Part shown: in pieces, positions 52,022 to 58,702 of the stretch
How the letters are laid out: the number at the start of each line of letters is the position of its first letter
Position numbering within the stretch: position 1 is the first letter of the stretch
Origin: Pseudomonas viridiflava
GTDB taxonomy: Bacteria; Pseudomonadota; Gammaproteobacteria; Pseudomonadales; Pseudomonadaceae
Assembly: GCF_900591205.1 (NCBI RefSeq)
Contig: NZ_UUPU01000064.1
Span: forward strand, 1 to 64,000
Reading direction: 5' to 3'
Length of the DNA: 64,000 nucleotides
Program-made: the position numbers and the translations under genes
Notes under the pieces: generated by a model
The model's input: the letters and a program-made list of their open reading frames with translations, nothing else
Databases searched by the model: none
What the model was told of the DNA's origin: nothing

Positions 52022-53962
52022 TCAGGACTTGAACCGCCCCACCAACCCGTTCAGTTCGTCCGACAGGTTCGACAACCTTCCCGAGTCGTCCTGGGCCGAG
52101 TTGGCCAGGCTTTCCACCAGTCGCGCCTCGTCGTAGATCTGCTGGATATGCCGGTTGATCTCTTCCGCCACGCTGTGCTGTTCCTCGGCGGCGGCGGAGA
52201 TCTGCAGGTTCTGGTCGCGAATCTCGTTGACCGACAACTGGATGCCTTCAAAGCTGTCCCGCGCACTTTCGATGGACGACACACTGGCGCGTGACAGGTC
52301 CAGGCAACTGCTCATTTTCTGGGTGACTTCCTCGGTCTTGCTACCCAAGGTGCCGAGCAGTTGCTCGATCTCACCGGTGGAGTCGGACGTGCGCTTGGCC
52401 AGTGCGCGGACTTCGTCGGCCACCACCGCAAAACCACGGCCCTGGTCGCCGGCGCGGGCGGCCTCGATAGCAGCATTGAGCGCCAGCAGGTTGGTCTGTT
52501 CGGCAATGGCACGGATGGTGCCGAGGATCTGGTTGATGCTGCGGCTGCCGGCCTCCAGTTCGACCATGGCCTGGGACGACTCGGTCAGGCGGCGGCCCAG
52601 GCGATTGACGTTATCGGTGGTCACCTCGATCTGTTGCTTGCCCTCGGCCACGCGGCGATGACCGTTCTCGGCGGACTCGGCCGCACCGCTGCAGGAGCGC
52701 GCCACTTCGTTGGCTGTGGCGACCATCTCATTGAACGCGGTGGACACCAACTCCACTGCCTCGCGCTGACGCCCGGCGGCCTCGTTCATGTTGTGCGCCA
52801 CTTCACTGTTGACCTTCGAGGCATTTTGCAAATTGGCCGAGGCCGCGCCGATATGCTGGATCAGTTGGCGAATCGCCGCGAGAAACTTGTTGAACCAGCC
52901 TGCCAGTTCGGCGGTTTCGTCCTTGCCCTGTACCTGCAGTTCATGGCGCAGGTCGCCCTCACCTTGGGCAATCGACTGCAACCCGGTGCTGACTTGGCCG
53001 ATGGGTTTGACGATGACCTTGGAGAACGCCGCCGCGATCAGCCCGAAGATCAACACCAGCACACCGACGATAACGGCGGTGAGGTAGGTCATGCGGGTGG
53101 CCTCGGCCATGACTTCGCGGTGTTCGATCAGCCCGACGTACCGCCAGCCCAGCCCTGGGGAGGTCCAGATATTGGCCATGTAGCGCACACCGTTGATTTC
53201 TACTTCGGTGGAGCCCTGGGTCGTTTCGGCCAAGTGCGCGTAGGGCGCGCCCAGGTCCTTGAGCGGCTTGAAGTTGTGGGCGGCGTCGCGTGGGTCGACC
53301 AGCACCACGCCGTCTTCGATCAGCATCACGTAGCCGCTTTCACCGAGCTTAATGCTCTTGACCAGTTCGGTGAGGTTCTTCAGCGACACGCTGACCACGA
53401 ATACGCCCTTGGCCTTGCCGCCGTCGTCCAGCAGCGCCCGTGCGGTGCCCACCAGGGCCACGTCGTCTTTGTCGTAATAGTAAGCCGGGGTGCGCACGGT
53501 TTTTCCGGGGCTGGCCATCGCCGCCTTGTACCAGGGGCGGGTGCGCGGGTCGTACTTGGCCAACTGCGGGTCATCGGGCCATTTGGCGTAGGTGCCGTCT
53601 TCCAGGCCGATGGACAGGATGGCCGCCGCCGGATGGGTGGCGCCAAACCGGGCGAAGCGCTCGATCACCGCTTGCGCCTCGGCTGGCATCGGCTGATTGG
53701 CGGCGTCGGCGGGTTGATAGTTCTTGAGTGTGTTCACCGATGTGTATACAGGATCAGTGGCCATCTGATCGACGTTTTGCAGCGTGCCGTCGAAGAACTG
53801 TCGGATATTGCCATCTATCTGGCGAATTTCCCGGGTGCTGCCGTCGATAAACTGATCAACCGCCTGGGTTCGCGTATTCATCACCGAGATCACGGCCACC
53901 AGGCTTACCGGGATAAACGCGACCGAAACAAACGCGAGTACAAGCTTATTTTTTATTTTCAT
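52022..53962 (-). CDS. Methyl-accepting chemotaxis protein with dCache sensor
   Basis: A 646-residue chemoreceptor. TM1 is at about 7-27, a periplasmic double-Cache domain follows (about 30-280, with DPRTRPWYKAA and AYYYDKDD), then TM2, HAMP and the signalling coiled coil. The conserved hairpin tip is EQTNLLALNAAIEAARAG followed by QGRGFAVVADEVRALA. The RPWYK segment fits amino-acid or amine sensing dCache domains, but this is inference. There is no CheR pentapeptide at the C-terminus. Start ATG 53962; a slightly longer frame is possible. Confidence 0.93.
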   Translation of the reverse strand: MKIKNKLVLAFVSVAFIPVSLVAVISVMNTRTQAVDQFIDGSTREIRQIDGNIRQFFDGTLQNVDQMATDPVYTSVNTLKNYQPADAANQPMPAEAQAVIERFARFGATHPAAAILSIGLEDGTYAKWPDDPQLAKYDPRTRPWYKAAMASPGKTVRTPAYYYDKDDVALVGTARALLDDGGKAKGVFVVSVSLKNLTELVKSIKLGESGYVMLIEDGVVLVDPRDAAHNFKPLKDLGAPYAHLAETTQGSTEVEINGVRYMANIWTSPGLGWRYVGLIEHREVMAEATRMTYLTAVIVGVLVLIFGLIAAAFSKVIVKPIGQVSTGLQSIAQGEGDLRHELQVQGKDETAELAGWFNKFLAAIRQLIQHIGAASANLQNASKVNSEVAHNMNEAAGRQREAVELVSTAFNEMVATANEVARSCSGAAESAENGHRRVAEGKQQIEVTTDNVNRLGRRLTESSQAMVELEAGSRSINQILGTIRAIAEQTNLLALNAAIEAARAGDQGRGFAVVADEVRALAKRTSDSTGEIEQLLGTLGSKTEEVTQKMSSCLDLSRASVSSIESARDSFEGIQLSVNEIRDQNLQISAAAEEQHSVAEEINRHIQQIYDEARLVESLANSAQDDSGRLSNLSDELNGLVGRFKS

Positions 53963-54111
53963 CGAGACGACCATCAGCGTGGAGGGCGGCCAAATCGTCG
54001 CTGTTTGCAAAGAAGAAGCGGCGATTTGCTATGCCTGCTGTTTCGGCCCGGCGCGGATAAATCTTTAGGGTTTTTTGTACACAATACAATTGGCGATTGT
54101 TCTGTATCCAA

Positions 54112-57100
54112 TCAGTACACATCACGCAGATAACGTTTTTGCTCGCTCAACTGGCGCCAGTACTCCACGGCGCCCTCAACGCCAAGCCCGCCGTGGGTTT
54201 GCGCGACCTGGCGCAGGGCCTGGTCGACGTCCTTGGCCATCTGGCTGGCATCGCCGCAGATATACAGCTGGGCGCCGTCCTGCAGCCAACGCCACAGCTC
54301 GGCGCCGTGTTCCTGAATGCGGTGCTGCACGTAGACCTTCTGCGCCTGGTCGCGAGAAAACGCCAGGCTGAGTTCGGTGAGCAGGCCGTCGCGTTGCATG
54401 CCTTGCAGTTCATCCTGGTAGTAAAAGTCGCTGGCGGCATATTGTTCGCCAAAGAACAGCCAGTTGCGGCCCTGATGCCCCTGGGCCCGGCGCTCCTGTA
54501 AAAAGGCGCGGAAGGGTGCCACGCCGGTGCCGGGGCCGATCATGATCATCGGCACATTGCCGTCGGTGGGCGTACGAAAGTGCTTGGACGGTTGTACGAA
54601 TACCGGCACCTCGCTGTCGTCTGCACGGTCGGCCAGAAAGGTCGACGATACGCCCTTGCGTTTGCCATAGCGCACGGCGGCCACGGTAAGGTGCACTTCC
54701 CGGGGGTGGGCCTTGGCGCTGGAGGCAATCGAATACAGGCGCGGTTGCAGGCGCTTGAGGGTGCTGAGTAACTCATCCGCCGAGCAGTCGATGGGGTATT
54801 CCTGCAGCACATCCACCAGTTGCCGGCCCCATAACCAGGCTTTCAGTTCGGCCTTGTGCTCGGGCCTGAGCAACTGTTCAAGGCCCGCATTGGTGCTGCG
54901 CTCGGCGATCAAGGCAAGCGTCTCGCTGCTGGGGCGGGCGATTTCGAAGTGCTGGGTGAGTGCCTGTTGCAGCGGTACATCACCAAAGGTGTCGATGTTT
55001 ACCGAGGTGCCGGCGCCCAGGCGGGTCAGGTCGAGCAGTTCGCTTACCAGCTCGGGGCAGTTGCGTGGCCGTACGCCGAGGGCATCGCCGGCTTCGTAGG
55101 TCAGGACGGAGTCGGCGAGGTCCAGGGCAAACTGGCGGGTTTCCTTGTGGGCACTGTGCGGGTTCAGGTGCCGGTTGAGCAGCAGCCGTGAGCCATGCAG
55201 CTTGGTTTTGCCGGCAGGGGTCGCGAGGGTGACGGGCTTTGCCGGGTTGAGGGTTTGCTGGAACCGGGTCAGCCAGGCATCGGCGCGTTCTTCGAATTCG
55301 GTGTCGCAGTCGACGCGTTCCAGCAGGCGCGTGGCGCCCAGTTCCAGCAGGCGCTGGTCGAGTTGCTTGCCATGGTGGCAGAACTGGTCGTAATTCGGAT
55401 CGCCCAGCGCCAATACCGCAAAGCGCAAGGATTCCAGACGTGTTTCGACGCTCTTGAGGCTGTGCCAGAAGCCTTCGCCGTTGTCCGGCGGGTCGCCGTC
55501 GCCGAAGGTGCTGCTGATCAGCGCCAAGTTCTGCGTGCTCGCCAATTTGCTCGGCGGGAAGTCGGCCATGGCGCTCAGCTCCACGCTGATACCGGCGTCG
55601 CGCAGGCGCTGGGCGAACCGCTCGGCCAGGGCTTCGGCATTGCCGGTTTGCGAGGCCCATAGCAGGGTAACGGCCGAGGAGGGCAGCGCGCCCGCAACGA
55701 CGGCCCCTTCAGCGACGGCCTCCGCTCGGCTGAACAAGCCGCCCAGCAAACCGTCCAGCCACAACCGCGAATCCCTGGCCAACGGCGCGTTCGCCGGCAT
55801 CGTCGGCACACCGCCGGCCTGGCCCCCGACGCTGGCTTGCAGGCCACTGAGAAAGCCTGCGAGGTAGGTGCGTTCGCTGTCGCTCAGTGGCGGGGAAGGC
55901 AGGTTGCGGATGCCGGTGATGTCGGCGAAGGCGTCGAGGCGCGACATGGTGAGGTCCTCTGCTAAGGGGGAAATTGGATGGGCGGCGGGTGCGGGCACGC
56001 TGAGGAACTGGTGGTCGATCAACTCGACCCGCGCCAGCGCGACGGCACAGAACTTGAACTCCGGCTGCAGTGAAATCGGGTCCACCGCGTCGTTGGTCAC
56101 GGCGTTGATCGCCAGGTTTTCGCCAAACACATCGTTCCAGTGGAACGGCGCAAAACAGTTGCCGGGGCGCACACGGTCGGTGACCACAGCCGGCAGCACG
56201 GCGCGTCCGCGCTGGGAACGCACTTCGACGTGATCCTTGTCCTTGATACCCAGGTGGGCGGCGTCTTCGGGGTGCAGTTCCACGAACGGGCCGGGGTTGA
56301 GTTTGTTCAGCGTGGCGACTTTGCCGGTCTTGGTCAGGGTGTGCCATTGATGCTGCAGGCGGCCGGTGTTGAGCACGAAGGGGAAGGCTTGGTCGGGCAT
56401 CTCTGCCGGCGGCATATGCGGGCGGGCGAGGAACTGGCCCTTGCCGTTTTCAGTGGCGAATCTGAGGGTGTTGCCGTGCAGGTAGCGGATCGGGTTACGG
56501 TCCGCGCCGTCATCGGCTGCACAGGGCCACTGCAAGGGTTTTTCACGCAAGCGTTGGTGGCTGGCGCCGCGAATGTCATAGCCGGTCTTGGGGTTCCAGG
56601 CGCGTTTGATTTCTTCGAACACCTCGGCGGCGGATGCGTAGGTGAACGCCTCGGCAAAGCCCATTTCGCAGGCGACCCTGGCGATAATCTGCCAATCGGG
56701 CAAGGTCTCGCCGGGGGCGTCGACGGCTTTTTGCATCAGGGTCAGGTTGCGCTCGGAGTTGATCATCACCCCTTCGGCCTCGGCCCACAGCGCGCCGGGC
56801 AGGAGGATATCGGCGTAGCGGTTGGTCTCGGTGTCGAGGAAGGCGTCCTGGGTGATCACCAGTTCGGCGGCCTGCAAGCCTTCGATGACTTTGCGCCGAT
56901 TGGGCGCGCTGGCCACCGGGTTGGTGCAGATGATCCAGCAGGCTTTGATTTGCCCCGCGGCCATTTGCTCGAACATCGCCACGGTGCCGCCGCCGACCTT
57001 GCGCGGCAGGCTGCCGGGCGCAAGGTGCCACAGGTCTTCGATAAAGGCGCGGTCGGCCTCGACCAGCACCGAGCGCTGCCCCGGCAGGCCCGGGCCCATG

Positions 57101-58131
57101 TAACCCATTTCGCGACCGCCCATGGCGTTGGGTTGGCCGGTGAGGGAAAACGGCCCGCTGCCGGGGCGGCAGATGGCGCCTGTGGCCAGGTGCAGGTTGC
57201 ACAGCGCGTTGGTGTTCCAGGTGCCATGGGTGCTCTGGTTGAGGCCCATGGTCCAGCAACTCATCCACTCGGCGGCCTGGCCGATCCAGTCGGCGGCTTG
57301 GCGGATATCCGCTTCGGGCAGGCCGGTGATTTCAGCCACGGTGTGTGGCAGGTAGTCCTCCAGGAACCCGGGCATGGCGTCCCAGCCGTCGGTAAACGCG
57401 GCGATAAACCCAGGGTCGGTGTGGCCGTTTTTTACCAGCAGGTGCAACAGGCCATTGAGCAGGGCAAGGTCGGTGCCAGGCTTGATCGGCAGGAACAGGT
57501 TGGCCTTGTCTGCCGTGGCGCTGCGCCGGGGGTCGACCACGATCAGCTTCGCCCCGGCCTTGACCCGGTCCATCATGCGCAGGAACAGGATCGGGTGACA
57601 GTCGGCCATATTGGCGCCGATCACGAAGAACAGGTCGGCGCGGTCAAAGTCCTCATAGGAGCCTGGCGGCCCGTCGGAGCCCAGAGACAGTTTGTAGCCG
57701 CTGCCGGCGCTGGCCATGCACAAGCGCGAGTTGGATTCGATGTTGTGGGTGCGCACAAAACCCTTGGCCAGTTTGTTGATCAGGTACTGGGCTTCCAGGG
57801 ACATCTGCCCGGACACGTAGAAGGCCAGCGCATCGGGCCCGTGGGTATCGAGCAGGTGACGCAAGCGGTTGGCCGTCTCGCTGATGGCCTTGTCCATGGC
57901 GATGCGCACCGGGTCGGCTTCGCGTTTTTCGCGCAGATAGGCGTTTTCCATGCGGCCGGACTCGGCAATGGCTTGCCCGCAGGTGGTGCCTTTGGTGCAC
58001 AGGCGGCCGAAGTTGGTGGGGTGGGCCTTGTCGCCGATCACCTTGACCACCTTATTGTGCTCGACCTGCATGACGATGCCGCAGCCCACACCACAATAGG
58101 GGCACACGCTGCGCACGTTTTGAATTGCCAT
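54112..58131 (-). CDS. nasA: Assimilatory nitrate reductase fused to CysJ-like flavoprotein
   Basis: A 1339-residue cytosolic enzyme that reduces nitrate to nitrite. Residues 1 to about 728 are a Mo-bisMGD nitrate reductase with [4Fe-4S] ligands C10, C13, C17 and C45 and SNSRLCMASAG near 140. From Met729 the protein is a CysJ-like flavoprotein: flavodoxin (LLWASQTGNAEALAERF), FAD (RLYSIASSAK), NADPH (GPGTGVAPFRAFLQERR) and the C-terminal RYLRDVY. The fusion would let NADPH drive nitrate reduction without a separate reductase. Start ATG 58131 with GAGGG before it. An internal AGAGGA precedes Met729. Confidence 0.95.
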   Translation of the reverse strand: MAIQNVRSVCPYCGVGCGIVMQVEHNKVVKVIGDKAHPTNFGRLCTKGTTCGQAIAESGRMENAYLREKREADPVRIAMDKAISETANRLRHLLDTHGPDALAFYVSGQMSLEAQYLINKLAKGFVRTHNIESNSRLCMASAGSGYKLSLGSDGPPGSYEDFDRADLFFVIGANMADCHPILFLRMMDRVKAGAKLIVVDPRRSATADKANLFLPIKPGTDLALLNGLLHLLVKNGHTDPGFIAAFTDGWDAMPGFLEDYLPHTVAEITGLPEADIRQAADWIGQAAEWMSCWTMGLNQSTHGTWNTNALCNLHLATGAICRPGSGPFSLTGQPNAMGGREMGYMGPGLPGQRSVLVEADRAFIEDLWHLAPGSLPRKVGGGTVAMFEQMAAGQIKACWIICTNPVASAPNRRKVIEGLQAAELVITQDAFLDTETNRYADILLPGALWAEAEGVMINSERNLTLMQKAVDAPGETLPDWQIIARVACEMGFAEAFTYASAAEVFEEIKRAWNPKTGYDIRGASHQRLREKPLQWPCAADDGADRNPIRYLHGNTLRFATENGKGQFLARPHMPPAEMPDQAFPFVLNTGRLQHQWHTLTKTGKVATLNKLNPGPFVELHPEDAAHLGIKDKDHVEVRSQRGRAVLPAVVTDRVRPGNCFAPFHWNDVFGENLAINAVTNDAVDPISLQPEFKFCAVALARVELIDHQFLSVPAPAAHPISPLAEDLTMSRLDAFADITGIRNLPSPPLSDSERTYLAGFLSGLQASVGGQAGGVPTMPANAPLARDSRLWLDGLLGGLFSRAEAVAEGAVVAGALPSSAVTLLWASQTGNAEALAERFAQRLRDAGISVELSAMADFPPSKLASTQNLALISSTFGDGDPPDNGEGFWHSLKSVETRLESLRFAVLALGDPNYDQFCHHGKQLDQRLLELGATRLLERVDCDTEFEERADAWLTRFQQTLNPAKPVTLATPAGKTKLHGSRLLLNRHLNPHSAHKETRQFALDLADSVLTYEAGDALGVRPRNCPELVSELLDLTRLGAGTSVNIDTFGDVPLQQALTQHFEIARPSSETLALIAERSTNAGLEQLLRPEHKAELKAWLWGRQLVDVLQEYPIDCSADELLSTLKRLQPRLYSIASSAKAHPREVHLTVAAVRYGKRKGVSSTFLADRADDSEVPVFVQPSKHFRTPTDGNVPMIMIGPGTGVAPFRAFLQERRAQGHQGRNWLFFGEQYAASDFYYQDELQGMQRDGLLTELSLAFSRDQAQKVYVQHRIQEHGAELWRWLQDGAQLYICGDASQMAKDVDQALRQVAQTHGGLGVEGAVEYWRQLSEQKRYLRDVY

Positions 58132-58162
58132 CCGTAACCCTCGAAACTTTTTTGCCGCCAAC

Positions 58163-58211
58163 AAAAAAAGCGCCCTGCAACCCTCCGTTGGAAACGGGGG
58201 CTGCACGGCGC
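58163..58211 (-). terminator. Leader attenuator of nasA
   Basis: Read on the minus strand: GCGCCGTGCAGCCCCCG, a 7-nt loop, then CGGAGGGTTGCAGGGCGC and a run of seven T. The stem is interrupted by a few mismatches. It ends 32 bp before the nasA ATG, so it lies in the leader and must be read through for expression. Confidence 0.85.
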
Positions 58212-58244
58212 CTTTGTCGTGAGTGGGCAATCAGCGTTGACTGC
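58204..58244 (-). ncRNA. ANTAR-target leader RNA of nasA
   Basis: P1 (58227-58244) is GCAGTC-AACGCT-GATTGC, a 6-bp stem with one G-U and a hexaloop with A1 and G4. Five nt later P2 (58204-58221) is CACGAC-AAAGGC-GCCGTG with one A-C mismatch, again A1 and G4 in the loop. The 3' arm of P2 is part of the terminator's 5' arm. This is the two-hairpin motif bound by ANTAR antiterminators such as NasT and NasR. The controlling protein is not in the window. Confidence 0.8.
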
Positions 58245-58261
58245 TTGGTAGCTGTCTCCCT

Positions 58262-58278
58262 AGCAAGTCACGCGCCAG
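58262..58278 (-). promoter_or_regulatory. Sigma-54 promoter of nasA
   Basis: Read on the minus strand: CTGGCGCGTGACTTGCT. GG and GC are separated by exactly 10 nt, and TTGCT matches the -12 element. The predicted start is near 58251, 7 nt before P1. It implies NtrC activation. Confidence 0.8.
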
Positions 58279-58292
58279 GTTTGACGGTAGCC

Positions 58293-58403
58293 TGTGGCGA
58301 GGGAGCTTGCTCCCGTTGGGCTGCGCAGCGGCCCCGTAATCCTGAGGGCGCTACCCACTGGAACGCCAGCCCGGCCCAACGGGAGCAAGCTCCCTCGCCA
58401 CAG
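58293..58403. repeat. Long-type REP doublet between the nasA and nirB promoters
   Basis: TGTGGCGAGGGAGCTTGCTCC is mirrored by GGAGCAAGCTCCCTCGCCACA, with TTGGGCTGCGCAGCGGCC and GGCCCAA inside. It separates the two sigma-54 promoters. Confidence 0.88.
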
Positions 58404-58506
58404 AAGCGGTGGGGTGTGCACGCTTATGACGCAGGACGCACCAGTTGGAGGCATGTCTGGCAGGATTGAATGGTGCTTGAAGCCCTGAATTGGGCGCTGG
58501 AGCGGA

Positions 58507-58524
58507 TTGGCACGACGCCTGCAA
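58507..58524 (+). promoter_or_regulatory. Sigma-54 promoter of nirBD
   Basis: TTGGCACGACGCCTGCAA has GG (58509-58510) and GC (58521-58522) separated by 10 nt; TTGGCACG is the full -24 consensus. The predicted start is near 58534, 8 nt before the P1 hairpin. GCACCA (58438-58443) and TGGTGC (58471-58476) upstream could be parts of NtrC sites (weak). Confidence 0.83.
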
Positions 58525-58541
58525 GTACCCTTGCAACCCAC

Positions 58542-58634
58542 TCGGTCAACGACGATCGACTACAAGGGCAATAGCGGTAGATCCGGCGCAGTCGCCTGAT
58601 CCGATTCCGCCATAAGAACAGGCAAAGACGCCTG
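58542..58634 (+). ncRNA. ANTAR-target leader RNA of nirB
   Basis: P1 (58542-58559) is TCGGTC-AACGAC-GATCGA, a 6-bp stem with one G-U and a hexaloop with A1 and G4. P2 (58619-58634) is CAGGC-AAAGAC-GCCTG, a perfect 5-bp stem with the same A1/G4 loop, overlapping the terminator's 5' arm. The 59 nt between them fold into an interrupted hairpin (about 58574-58611) that would bring P1 and P2 together. It is the same design as the nasA leader. Confidence 0.82.
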
Positions 58635-58663
58635 GAACCGCAAGGTTTCAGGCGTTTTTTTTT
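58628..58663 (+). terminator. Leader attenuator of nirB
   Basis: ACGCCTGGAACC-GCAA-GGTTTCAGGCGT, a 12-bp stem with one G-U and a GNRA tetraloop, followed by eight T. It ends about 40 bp before the nirB ATG. The 5' arm is shared with P2, so the two structures exclude each other. Confidence 0.93.
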
Positions 58664-58702
58664 GCTTTTTTAAACCGTGATGAGCGTTGTCGGGTGCTTG
58701 AT

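Noticed and set aside
56140..58137. 665-codon frame antisense to nasA, and a 726-codon frame antisense to nirB (58670-60850)
   Set aside because: Shadows of strongly conserved genes; no recognisable domains.
58519..58536. TGCAAG-TACC-CTTGCA hairpin considered as P1 of the nirB leader
   Set aside because: It overlaps the sigma-54 -12 element and the predicted start, so it would not be fully transcribed, and its loop lacks the A1/G4 pattern.
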